Assembly (NCBI GenBank): GCA_913056235.1
Contig: CAJXMW010000001.1
Span: 1-64,000, forward strand
Source of the DNA: an uncultured Fodinibius sp.
GTDB taxonomy: Bacteria; Bacteroidota; Rhodothermia; Balneolales; Balneolaceae
Direction: 5' to 3'
Length of the DNA stretch: 64,000 bases
Position numbers and translations under genes: made by a program. Under the pieces are notes generated by a model. That model was not told the DNA's origin, made no database searches, and was given only the letters and a program-made list of their open reading frames with translations. This document shows, piece after piece, positions 41,779-49,895 of the stretch. Numbering within the stretch: the stretch's first letter is position 1; each line of letters starts with the position of its first letter.

Positions 41779-42930
41779 TCAGAAATTATATCCTACACCC
41801 AGGTTTAGCTGGTGAATATTTTTATCACCCGACGACTGCATCAGCTGGTAGTCAGCTTTAAACGCAACCTGTGAAGCTGGTTTATAGGTTAACCCAAAAG
41901 TGTAATCCATACGGCTATTCTCAGGATTATCGGGAATTTGAACCGTTGTAAACTGAGTATCATAGGTTTCGTAACGTCCAAAGGCTTTCAGCTTTTGTGA
42001 GGTTTCAGGCATGAAAAACGGCATAATATCATACGCGAGCTCAGCATAGCCTCCAAGCTGGCTTTTCCCTGCATTATTACCAAATACCAGGTTCAGCTCC
42101 TCGGCTTTCGAAAGTCCACTATAAACAATCAGACCGCGTGCTTCAAAACGGTTCTTTTGATAGATTATGTGACCTTCGATCAGATTAAACGTTGCCCCAT
42201 CCAGCGAGGAGATACTCTCAGCATTGCCATCTTCAATTTCGCTGCTCATTTGAGAAAAGAAATACGAAGCACCAATAGAAGTGTTTAGCCCCAGTCGGTA
42301 GTCAAGGCGACCCGTCAAAGCAATATTTGCCGTTGACGATTCAAAACCTGCTTGTCGTGCTTCACGAATTCCTTCGTCGCCATTTACCTCGTTGGGCGCA
42401 AGACCTGCCATCGCATACAGATTATAGCTCAAACCCGATTCGGTAGAACCATAAATTCCTATGCCAGACTCTCTCCAAGTTGAAGGGATAAGGTATTTTT
42501 CAACATTGGGTCGTTCAACACCATTGAATGTAGGTGGCTCATGCGTGGGATTTACAATTCCAACAGGAACCAGCATCAGTCCAGCACGGAGCCCCAGTTC
42601 TCGCTGAAAACGCAAGTCAACATAAGCCTGCTCAAGAGCCACTTCGCCACCCTCAGCTCCGCCATCTTCAGCTTCCAATAGTGTGTGTTCAATCTCTAAC
42701 TCGGATCGAAAAGAGATCCAGTCGTTAAAATTATAGCCTGCGTACAGGATAAACCGATGAAAATCGAGATTCCCGGGCGTGTTTTCACCGTTTTCATTAT
42801 AAGTGACATCATTATAGTGCAGCTCGCCATATCCGCCTAGGGTTGCTCCCTGGTTTTGCTGGGCATTAACGGCTAGCGCTGTGATAATTGAAAAAACTAA
42901 AGTTAAACTTAGGGTTCGTAAAAAATGCAT
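41779..42930 (-). CDS. Outer-membrane porin-like beta-barrel protein
   Basis: 383 residues with a signal peptide (about 1-23, ending VNAQ). The mature chain has regular amphipathic strands, starting GATLGGYGELHYN and ending LNLGVGYNF with a terminal Phe, typical of an outer-membrane barrel. FHRFILYAGYNFNDW and PVGIVNPTHEPPTF resemble the phosphate-selective/porin-O-type families of this phylum. No TonB box or plug is seen. It lies between an iron-binding lipoprotein gene and the FMN-binding gene on the same strand, so it may admit the iron complex or a redox substrate. Confidence 0.8.
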   Translation of the reverse strand: MHFLRTLSLTLVFSIITALAVNAQQNQGATLGGYGELHYNDVTYNENGENTPGNLDFHRFILYAGYNFNDWISFRSELEIEHTLLEAEDGGAEGGEVALEQAYVDLRFQRELGLRAGLMLVPVGIVNPTHEPPTFNGVERPNVEKYLIPSTWRESGIGIYGSTESGLSYNLYAMAGLAPNEVNGDEGIREARQAGFESSTANIALTGRLDYRLGLNTSIGASYFFSQMSSEIEDGNAESISSLDGATFNLIEGHIIYQKNRFEARGLIVYSGLSKAEELNLVFGNNAGKSQLGGYAELAYDIMPFFMPETSQKLKAFGRYETYDTQFTTVQIPDNPENSRMDYTFGLTYKPASQVAFKADYQLMQSSGDKNIHQLNLGVGYNF

Positions 42931-42978
42931 TCTTTTTGTTACTGTTATAGAGATTGTGGTTAGTGATTGAAAAGTGAT

Positions 42979-44043
42979 TTAAATTAAGCCTGCTTCCCTC
43001 AATAGATTCAGCGTACCCTCTAACTTCTGGAGCTGCTCATAATCGTACTCTGGACTCAGCTCAAACGCCTTGTCAACGTCCAGCATGTATTTCGGCAACT
43101 TCACATCCTTAATCACCGGATACTCATGTACGGATTCGGCTGCATAACTCTGAGCCTGCTTGGAAAGCAAAAAGCTGAGGAATTTCTGAGCCGCCTCCGA
43201 GTCGGTAGATGTCTTCAGTTCCGAGGCTCCGGTCACCAAGGCCAGGTTCCCAATATTACCCTCTTTAAAGTGATAGGTTGCAATAGGTGCATTCGCTTGG
43301 GGACCTTTTTCGCCGTAGTGCGTTTCATCTTCAAACTCTCCTTCACCGCCGCCATATTTGAGTCGCAGAATGTAATAGTGATTCGTTAGCGCAATGTCGA
43401 TCTCACCAGCAGCAATCGCCTGCACCATCGGCGTGTTAGAACTATAGCTTTTGGGATTGAGCTGTTGCATCTGGTTCAACCACTGCCGCGTTACATCTTC
43501 GCCTTTAGTCAGGCGCATGGTGGTAATAAAATCGTAAAAACTGGAGTAGGTCGGCGTCCATCCTACCTTGCCTTTGTATTTTTCCATTTGCGGTACATCC
43601 ATCACCGAAGTTGGCAGGTCGGTAGAATCTACCTCACTGGTGTTATAGGCCAGCACGCGGTAACGTACCGTCACCGGCACCCATTTGCCGGATGAGGAGT
43701 GGAAGTTTTCAGGTTTGTTCAACAGCGAATCGGGTAACGTTTTGAGCAGATCCTGCTTCGAGGCCGTTGCCAGTGCGCCGGTGGTGTTGGCCCAATAAAT
43801 ATCGGCCGGACTCTGTTGGTCTTCTTCGTTTAGCACCGCCAGCAGTTCGGCATCATTGCCATACTTTACTTGAATATCGATATCTGACTGTTTTTTAAAA
43901 TCGGCCACCAACTGCTCAACCAAGGCCGGACTTCGTCCCGAATAAACCACCAACTCGTCAGATGAGGATTGACCACACGATGCCAGTACTAATGCAAGCA
44001 ATCCTATCATACATACTTTTGCGAAACGATCCATCATTTCCAT
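42979..44043 (-). CDS. Iron(III)-type solute-binding lipoprotein (FbpA/FutA-like)
   Basis: About 354 residues from ATG 44043 (AGTGAAGAG upstream); ATG 44064 and 44037 are alternatives. The leader KVCMIGLLALVLASC is a lipobox signal. The mature fold is the type-2 periplasmic binding protein: LVVYSGRSPALVEQLVADF, YGNDAELLAVL, PADIYWANTTGAL and ALTNHYYILRLK. The adjacent Tyr pair in NHYY corresponds to the iron-ligating tyrosines of FbpA-type proteins. No permease or ATPase gene is nearby, which is unusual. First gene of the minus-strand iron/flavin operon, just downstream of the palindrome at 44127. Confidence 0.85.
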   Translation of the reverse strand: MEMMDRFAKVCMIGLLALVLASCGQSSSDELVVYSGRSPALVEQLVADFKKQSDIDIQVKYGNDAELLAVLNEEDQQSPADIYWANTTGALATASKQDLLKTLPDSLLNKPENFHSSSGKWVPVTVRYRVLAYNTSEVDSTDLPTSVMDVPQMEKYKGKVGWTPTYSSFYDFITTMRLTKGEDVTRQWLNQMQQLNPKSYSSNTPMVQAIAAGEIDIALTNHYYILRLKYGGGEGEFEDETHYGEKGPQANAPIATYHFKEGNIGNLALVTGASELKTSTDSEAAQKFLSFLLSKQAQSYAAESVHEYPVIKDVKLPKYMLDVDKAFELSPEYDYEQLQKLEGTLNLLREAGLI

Positions 44044-44126
44044 ATCAAACTCTTCACTTCTCATTTATATTTTTTGTGTATTGTTCGGCCGAATGCTCAT
44101 TTTTTCTCGAGTCAAACCGGCTCTAT

Positions 44127-44153
44127 GCTTAATTAGATTAGTTCTAATTAAGC
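44127..44153. promoter_or_regulatory. Perfect palindrome, probable operator between the iron operon and hemG
   Basis: GCTTAATTAGA (44127-44137) and TCTAATTAAGC (44143-44153) are exact inverted 11-bp arms around TTAGT. It lies between divergent starts at about 44043/44064 (minus) and 44181 (plus). The TTAG/CTAA-rich arms resemble sites of DtxR/MntR-type metal regulators, but the exact family cannot be shown from sequence. Confidence 0.65.
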
Positions 44154-44180
44154 AACCAAAAGTATTGAAATTCTTTTACA

Positions 44181-45542
44181 ATGACCAATAAAAAAACATC
44201 CATTGGCATCCTAGGAGGCGGCATTTCAGGACTCAGCACGGCCTACGCATTGGCCCAGCAAGGTATCAAAGCTACAGTGTACGAAAAGCGGTCTGAAGTA
44301 GGCGGAGTTATCCACTCGGTACAGCAGAATGGCTGGCTCGTCGAAGAGGGACCCAACACGCTGATGGTGAAAGATCAGTCTACCTGGGATCTACTGGATC
44401 AAATCGGACTGAATGACCCGATGGTCGAGGCCAATCAAATTGCTAAAAAACGATATGTGGTTAAAAATGGCAGTCCAGTCGCCCTGCCCTCTTCGCTGGG
44501 CAGCTTTTTATCAACACCACTACTGTCGACAGGTGCTAAACTCCGGCTGTTTAAAGAACCGTTTGTAGCTCCATCGGTCCAGCAGGATGAATCCATTGCC
44601 CAATTCATTCAGCGCCGGCTTGGAAAGCAGCCATTGGACTATGGTGTCAATCCATTTGTGTCCGGCATCTATGCGGGCGATCCCAAAGAGCTTTCCGTGA
44701 AGCACACCTTTTCATCGCTCTGGAAAATGGAACAACAGCACGGCTCCATCGCCAAAGGATTTTTTAAACGAGATCGATCGAAGACATCTGCAAAACGTGC
44801 GCTTGTTTCTTTTGAGGAGGGTAACCAAATGCTGCCCAAAGCCATGGCGGCCTCCCTGTCCGAGCCGGTTAGTACTTCTACGACCGTAAAATCAGCCAAA
44901 CGGGATGGTGAACGATGGCTGTTATCAGGTGATGTGGATGGGACCTCTTTTGAACATCAACACGACTGCCTCATTTCCACTCTGCCTACCCATGTACTGC
45001 CTGAAGTTTTCGGAGTACAGTCTTTCGAAGAATTATCAGAACTACCTTATGCGCCAGTGAGCGTGCTGGCCCTGGGATTCAAACGAGAACAAATCAAGCA
45101 TCCGCTGGACGGGTTTGGCATGCTCATCCCCGAGGTTGAGGGCTGCCAAACGCTGGGCGCGCTTTTTTCCTCTACGTTGTTTCCAGGTCGTGCCCCCAAG
45201 GATCATGAATTGCTGACCTGCTTTATCGGCGGTGATCGTAATCCCGAAATAGCCTCTAAATCTAAAGAAGTACTTGAAACAACTGTGTTAGATGAACTGG
45301 GCAATCTACTAGGCATCAACGGCATGCCGGTATTCAGCCACCATACTTTTTGGCCCCGCGCTATCCCACAGTACAAGGTTGGCCACGACCATTACCTGTC
45401 ACTGATGAATGAAATTGAACAGCAGCATCCCGGGTTGTTTTTGGAGGGTAATTTTAGGAGCGGCGTGTCGGTACCCGATTGTATTTCAACGGGATTTGAA
45501 ACCGCCCAAACGGTGCATACATTCTTGCAATCCTCGTCATGA
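44181..45542 (+). CDS. hemG: Protoporphyrinogen oxidase, HemY type
   Basis: FAD-dependent oxidase that aromatises protoporphyrinogen IX, 453 residues. The dinucleotide-binding loop GILGGGISGLSTAYAL (about 8-24) and VYEKRSEVGGVIHS and VEEGPNTL follow the HemY pattern. FVSGIYAGDPKELSVKHTF and PQYKVGHD, with NFRSGVSVPDCISTG at the end, complete it. Since a ferrochelatase and oxygen-dependent HemF are also encoded, the protoporphyrin route is likely over the coproporphyrin one. Oxygen would be the electron acceptor. It is separate from the main heme cluster and next to the palindrome, so perhaps iron-regulated. Confidence 0.88.
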   Translation: MTNKKTSIGILGGGISGLSTAYALAQQGIKATVYEKRSEVGGVIHSVQQNGWLVEEGPNTLMVKDQSTWDLLDQIGLNDPMVEANQIAKKRYVVKNGSPVALPSSLGSFLSTPLLSTGAKLRLFKEPFVAPSVQQDESIAQFIQRRLGKQPLDYGVNPFVSGIYAGDPKELSVKHTFSSLWKMEQQHGSIAKGFFKRDRSKTSAKRALVSFEEGNQMLPKAMAASLSEPVSTSTTVKSAKRDGERWLLSGDVDGTSFEHQHDCLISTLPTHVLPEVFGVQSFEELSELPYAPVSVLALGFKREQIKHPLDGFGMLIPEVEGCQTLGALFSSTLFPGRAPKDHELLTCFIGGDRNPEIASKSKEVLETTVLDELGNLLGINGMPVFSHHTFWPRAIPQYKVGHDHYLSLMNEIEQQHPGLFLEGNFRSGVSVPDCISTGFETAQTVHTFLQSSS

Positions 45543-45653
45543 ACAAGTGATGATCCAGTCTCCCAAATTCTGCAAAAAATTTAGTACCTTCATGCCCTGT
45601 CGTACAAAGAATATGTGAAGCACGTTAACCGCTAATTAAAGCAAGATATTATT

Positions 45654-47285
45654 ATGGCTAATGCAATTTTTGAGATCCGGGAACCGGATAACGAGCCGGT
45701 TTATTCTTACGCGCCCGGTACTCCTGAACGTGAGAAGCTAAAAGCAGAGTTGGAACGGCAAAAATCCATGCAGATTGAGATCCCGGCGATTATTGGCGGG
45801 AAAGAAGTGAAGACCGATCGCACAGCCGATGTGGTCACCCCGCATAATCACAGCCATAAGCTGGGAGAGACGCACCTGTGCGGTGAGAAGGAAGTAGAAA
45901 TGGCTATTGAATCGGCCTTGGAAGCACGCAAGAAATGGTCCCAAATGCCGTGGGAAGACCGTGTAGCCATCTTCAAAAAAGCGGCCGATCTGCTTTCGGG
46001 ATCCTGGCGGTACAAGATGAATGCCGCTACCATGCTGGGACAATCCAAGACGGCCCACCAGTCAGAAATTGATGCTATTGCTGAGCTAGCGGACTTCTTT
46101 CGGTTCAATGCCTACTACCTCACACAGATTTATCAAGATCAACCCTATTCACCAGACGGCATGTGGAACCGGTCAGAATATCGCCCTCTCGAAGGATTCG
46201 TATTTGCTGTGACACCTTTTAACTTTACTTCCATCGCGGGTAATCTACCTACCGCTCCTGCACTCTGCGGCAACGTAGCACTCTGGAAGCCGGCAACCTC
46301 CTCTATTTACTCCAGCTACTTCTTGATGGAACTGCTGAAAGAAGCCGGTCTGCCTGATGGCGTGATCAACTTTCTGCCGGGCAGCGGTGCTGATGTAGGT
46401 GACCCCGTCCTGGAAAGCGAACACCTGTCGGGACTCCATTTCACCGGATCCACCGGTACCTTCCAGCATCTCTGGAAAAGCATTTCCGACAATCTCGAAA
46501 TGTACAATACTTACCCACGCATCGTAGGCGAAACGGGCGGCAAAGACTTCATCTTTGCCCATGAAGAAGCTGATGTAGATGCCTTGGTAATCGCGGCCCT
46601 TCGCGCAGCTTATGAATTCCAGGGTCAAAAATGTTCGGCGGCATCTCGTATGTATATCCCCGAGTCGCTGTGGGATGAATTCAATGAGAAGTTCACCGCA
46701 GAAGTCGATAAAATTAAGATGGGCGAAGCCGAGGATTTCCGCAACTTCATGACAGCCGTCATCGACCAGAAAGCCTTCGACAGCATCACCGAATATATTG
46801 ACTATGCCAAAGAGGCCGATGATGCAGATGTGCTGATTGGCGGCGACTATGACGATTCGGATGGCTATTTCGTAGAGCCGACCCTGGTTCAGGCTCATGA
46901 CCCGTATTTCAAGACGATGGAAGAAGAGATCTTTGGTCCGGTACTGACGGTATATGTCTATGACAATGACAAGTTTGAAGAAACGCTGGAGCTCTGCGAC
47001 AACACCTCTCCCTATGCGTTGACCGGCGCCATCTTTTCCCAGGATCGTTACGCCCTTGAGAAAATGGACGAAGAGCTCAAGCAAGCGGCCGGGAACTTCT
47101 ACATCAACGACAAACCAACCGCTGCGGTAGTCAACCAGCAGCCATTTGGCGGGGCACGCAAGTCCGGCACCAACGACAAGGCCGGCAGCGCCGCCAACCT
47201 GATGCGCTGGATTTCTATCCGCTCCATCAAAGAAACACAAGAGCCGCCCAAAGACTGGACCTATCCGTTCATGGGCGAAAAGTAA
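45654..47285 (+). CDS. pruA: L-glutamate gamma-semialdehyde dehydrogenase
   Basis: Aldehyde dehydrogenase of proline and arginine breakdown, oxidising glutamate semialdehyde (P5C) to glutamate with NAD, 543 residues. The N-terminal extension (FEIREPDNEPVYSYAPGTPER) is of the eukaryote-like P5C dehydrogenase type. GETGGKD with Glu293 and EFQGQKCSAASR with the nucleophile Cys327 give the active site; EEEIFGPVLTVYVY and FGGARKSGTNDKAG follow. No proline dehydrogenase gene adjoins. Two hairpins follow, the second a clear terminator. Confidence 0.93.
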   Translation: MANAIFEIREPDNEPVYSYAPGTPEREKLKAELERQKSMQIEIPAIIGGKEVKTDRTADVVTPHNHSHKLGETHLCGEKEVEMAIESALEARKKWSQMPWEDRVAIFKKAADLLSGSWRYKMNAATMLGQSKTAHQSEIDAIAELADFFRFNAYYLTQIYQDQPYSPDGMWNRSEYRPLEGFVFAVTPFNFTSIAGNLPTAPALCGNVALWKPATSSIYSSYFLMELLKEAGLPDGVINFLPGSGADVGDPVLESEHLSGLHFTGSTGTFQHLWKSISDNLEMYNTYPRIVGETGGKDFIFAHEEADVDALVIAALRAAYEFQGQKCSAASRMYIPESLWDEFNEKFTAEVDKIKMGEAEDFRNFMTAVIDQKAFDSITEYIDYAKEADDADVLIGGDYDDSDGYFVEPTLVQAHDPYFKTMEEEIFGPVLTVYVYDNDKFEETLELCDNTSPYALTGAIFSQDRYALEKMDEELKQAAGNFYINDKPTAAVVNQQPFGGARKSGTNDKAGSAANLMRWISIRSIKETQEPPKDWTYPFMGEK

Positions 47286-47293
47286 ATCCCCCT

Positions 47294-47322
47294 CGTCTGA
47301 TCACTGGTTTTGTGATCAGACG
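47294..47322. repeat. Hairpin after pruA
   Basis: Perfect 11-bp arms CGTCTGATCAC / GTGATCAGACG around a 7-base loop. No T-run follows. The words GATCAGACGAAT and CATCAGGCG...CGCCAGATGAG just after it recall the family-B repeats at 35521 and 62193. Confidence 0.7.
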
Positions 47323-47380
47323 AATATGTTAGCAACTCCATTCATCAGGCGAAAAAATTAGTCGCCAGATGAGCATTTTG

Positions 47381-47410
47381 GGCTCCCGGCTTCGGTCGGG
47401 GGCCTTTTTT
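47381..47410 (+). terminator. Rho-independent terminator of pruA
   Basis: GGCTCCCG pairs with CGGGGGCC around GCTTCGGT, followed by six T. It lies about 100 bases after the stop. Confidence 0.85.
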
Positions 47411-47512
47411 GTGACTCATCCTTGTTCCTTCCCTAACTAATTAGGAAAGGATACTTGATGCCATAATCAACGAGTCTTTCTCCCCACCGGCAGGGAGAAA
47501 ACAAAAGAGGGT

Positions 47513-47546
47513 CAAAATAAAAAGGCCCGGTTGGGCGACCGGGCCT
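47513..47546 (-). terminator. Rho-independent terminator of the coiled-coil lipoprotein gene
   Basis: On the minus strand AGGCCCGGT pairs with ACCGGGCCT, followed by a T-rich run (complement of 47513-47522). It lies about 30 bases after the stop at 47574. Confidence 0.85.
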
Positions 47547-47573
47547 AATAATATATGCCTAGAAAATACGTGC

Positions 47574-48008
47574 TTAGGAGCCGATGCCGATCTTTTCTTT
47601 CAACTTGTTAAACGAATCTTTAAGACTATCAAGCTGGTCGTCGATGTCTTCTTTAAGATCCTGCCAGTTTTCTTCTGAACGTGCTTTCAGCTCTTCTAGG
47701 TCATTTTCCAGGCTTTCCTTCTTATCGTTCAAGCTCTCCCATTGCTTTTGCAGCTCACTTTTCGATTCTCCGGACTGTTCATCAATTTTCTGCTTTAACT
47801 TCTTCATCTGGCTCTCAATATTCGACAGCTGCTGCTCCACATTATTAACAAACTCCTGCTTGCTGACCTGAACCTCCTTTTTAGCCGATTCATACGCCTC
47901 AGCAGCCTCTTCCTTCGTCTGATTCATTTTGTTCTTCGACTTCTCGGTACAAGCACTCAAGGCAGTCGCAACCGAGACCATGAGTAGTACAATAATTATG
48001 CGTTTCAT
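47574..48008 (-). CDS. Small lipoprotein with long coiled coil
   Basis: 144 residues. The leader MKRIIIVLLMVSVATALSAC is a lipobox signal with Cys20. The rest is a continuous charged helix of heptads (QQLSNIESQMKKLKQKIDE and onward to LKEDIDDQLDSLKDSF), so a coiled-coil rod anchored by a lipid. It may act as a spacer or stress-related envelope lipoprotein. No family name is claimed. It has its own strong terminator and stands alone. Confidence 0.75.
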   Translation of the reverse strand: MKRIIIVLLMVSVATALSACTEKSKNKMNQTKEEAAEAYESAKKEVQVSKQEFVNNVEQQLSNIESQMKKLKQKIDEQSGESKSELQKQWESLNDKKESLENDLEELKARSEENWQDLKEDIDDQLDSLKDSFNKLKEKIGIGS

Positions 48009-48151
48009 AATAAAATAGGATTTATTGAAGTAACTGATTCACTTTCTAGTTACCTTTCTACCTCAATTTTGTTCCGCCAGGATATTGGATGATATTGACT
48101 CGTTCATTTTAGATATTGAACCGATATTCATTTAAAGCTATTATTTCATTT

Positions 48152-48967
48152 ATGACGATCAGCATATTGGGCTGCGGTTGGTTGGGCCTGCCCCTGGCCG
48201 AACACCTCCGTGATTCTGGACACACCGTAAAGGGATCTACGACCTCCCCTGAAAAATTGCAGATCCTTAACGGTAAAGAAATTACGCCCTACCTCCTGGA
48301 ACTTACACCACAACTACAATGTGAAGGATGCAACGATTTTTGGGATTCCGATACCCTAGTTCTCAATATTCCTCCCGGTCGCAGCAAGGACAATGTGGAA
48401 GAGTATCACCAAAAACAAATTGAATCTGTTATCAGACAGATCAACAAGTCGACTATCAATTTTGTCGTTTTTGTGAGCTCCACGTCTGTTTACCCCGAAA
48501 AACCCGGCATTGTAGGCGAAGAAGATACCAAACGTGGGGAGGCAACTCGGGCCTCGGGCAATGCTTTGCTCAAAGCAGAAAAAATGCTGATGAATCAATC
48601 CAGTTTCGAAACTACGGTCGTTCGTTTCGGTGGACTATACGGGCACGACCGCCATCCCGCCAAATACCTGGCCGGACGCAAGAATTTAGACAAAGGCAAT
48701 GCGCCTGTTAACTTGATTCATCAAGAAGATTGCATCCAGATTATCACCAAAATTATTGAAAATGGCGTAAGAGGCGAAGTATTCAACGGGGTATCGGATG
48801 GCCATCCGCCACGTAAAATGTACTATCCGGCGGTCGCCAGATATCTGGACCTAGAGCCGCCTACGTTTAAAGAGGATGCTGCCAACGACTACAAAGTAGT
48901 ATCAAACCGGAAACTTAAAGCACTGCTCAACTATAAGTTCAGACATCCCAATCCTATGGACTCCTGA
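48152..48967 (+). CDS. NAD(P)-dependent epimerase/dehydratase-like protein
   Basis: About 271 residues from ATG 48152. An upstream ATG at 48116 would add 12 residues before the cofactor loop, which is less likely. The Rossmann motif ISILGCGWLGLPLAEHL with SGHTVKGSTTS is followed by FVSSTSVYPEKPG and RFGGLYGHDRHPAKYLAG, as in the YeeZ/SDR-like group of short nucleotide-sugar-like epimerases. The catalytic Tyr is in SVYP. The substrate is unknown. Confidence 0.82.
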   Translation: MTISILGCGWLGLPLAEHLRDSGHTVKGSTTSPEKLQILNGKEITPYLLELTPQLQCEGCNDFWDSDTLVLNIPPGRSKDNVEEYHQKQIESVIRQINKSTINFVVFVSSTSVYPEKPGIVGEEDTKRGEATRASGNALLKAEKMLMNQSSFETTVVRFGGLYGHDRHPAKYLAGRKNLDKGNAPVNLIHQEDCIQIITKIIENGVRGEVFNGVSDGHPPRKMYYPAVARYLDLEPPTFKEDAANDYKVVSNRKLKALLNYKFRHPNPMDS

Positions 48968-49008
48968 TTAGCCTGAAAACTCTGAAAATACTGAGCTTAT
49001 CTTTAGCC

Positions 49009-49036
49009 AAGCCCTGCGTTTTAATGCGGGGCTTCG
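49009..49036 (+). terminator. Probable terminator-like hairpin after the epimerase gene
   Basis: AAGCCCTGC (49009-49017) pairs with GCGGGGCTT (49026-49034) with one G-U pair. Only a weak T-rich tail (CGGTATTT) follows. Confidence 0.55.
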
Positions 49037-49140
49037 GTATTTAGAACTAATTTGAACTGAAAATTTTTCGTTGTGAATGTACGAGTCCATTCTTATTCTT
49101 GAACGTTAATTGTATTTCCTAATTGTTAAGCAGAGTTATT

Positions 49141-49794
49141 ATGGATCAAAAGATACATGAATATGAGAGCGATGATATTAAAGTTACTTATGACAGCAAA
49201 CGATGTATTCATTCTGCAGAATGTGTAAAAAATCTGCCCTCTGTTTTTGATCCCAATAACGATCCATGGATTGTTACCGACAATGCCTCCGTGGAGGAAA
49301 TCAAAGAAGCGGTACATCACTGTCCTACCGGTGCATTACAGTACAGCGATACTGAAAACCCGGAAAACCCTTCACGTACAAACACAATCACAGTTGGTCC
49401 GGATGGCCCGCTCTACGTGCGCGGTGATATCGAGATCCAGAATGCCGACGGCGAAACGCTTTTGGAAGACACCCGTGTAGCGCTTTGCCGGTGCGGAGAA
49501 TCAGAAAATAAACCGCTCTGCGACGATACACACAAGGATATCGATTTCAAAGCACCTGCCGGTTTTGATGAGTCGAAGTTACGGCCCACGACCAATGGAG
49601 ACGCTGATCATGATAAACTAATTATTCGGCTGATGGAAAATGGTCCCATGTTAATAGAAGGAGAGTACGAAGTGCTTTCTATTGCCAACCAGCGGGTAAA
49701 CAGTCAGAAAAATGTAGCCATGTGCCGCTGTGGACAATCCGGCAGCAAGCCCTTCTGCGATGGAACTCATAAAGAGGTGGGCTTTGAGGGGTAA
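49141..49794 (+). CDS. Fused 4Fe-4S mono-cluster (Fer4_19) and double CDGSH iron-sulfur protein
   Basis: 217 residues from ATG 49141; a TTG at 49123 is less likely. The first 70 residues hold a divergent 4Fe-4S mono-cluster domain: CIHSAECVKNLPSVF and the later HHCPTGAL. Two CDGSH-type domains follow. The first reads CRCGESENKPLCDDTH, with Asp in place of the usual Gly, and the second CRCGQSGSKPFCDGTH is canonical. Each CDGSH unit binds a 2Fe-2S cluster with three Cys and one His. The middle blocks GPLYVRGDIEI and GPMLIEGEYEV are the repeated beta parts of the fold. A redox or iron-handling role is likely; the partner is unknown. Confidence 0.88.
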   Translation: MDQKIHEYESDDIKVTYDSKRCIHSAECVKNLPSVFDPNNDPWIVTDNASVEEIKEAVHHCPTGALQYSDTENPENPSRTNTITVGPDGPLYVRGDIEIQNADGETLLEDTRVALCRCGESENKPLCDDTHKDIDFKAPAGFDESKLRPTTNGDADHDKLIIRLMENGPMLIEGEYEVLSIANQRVNSQKNVAMCRCGQSGSKPFCDGTHKEVGFEG

Positions 49795-49802
49795 GAGCAA
49801 AC

Positions 49803-49895
49803 GTTTTACCGCAGAGTTTCGCTGAGGACCTCACAGAGGTATTTGCCAAATTTGCTCAGCAAAGCTCTGTGGTTCCCTCCATTACCTCTGCGATT
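49803..49895. repeat. Dispersed CAGAG-type repeat
   Basis: ACCGCAGAGTTTCGCTGAGG...CACAGAGG and GCTCTGTGG...CTCTGCG repeat CAGAG/CTCTG words with inverted pairing, similar to the element before mutS2 (32843). It overlaps the assigned start of the next gene. Confidence 0.5.

Noticed and set aside
46245-47240. 331-codon minus-strand open frame opposite pruA
   Set aside because: Antisense to a complete aldehyde dehydrogenase; codon pattern mirrors pruA.
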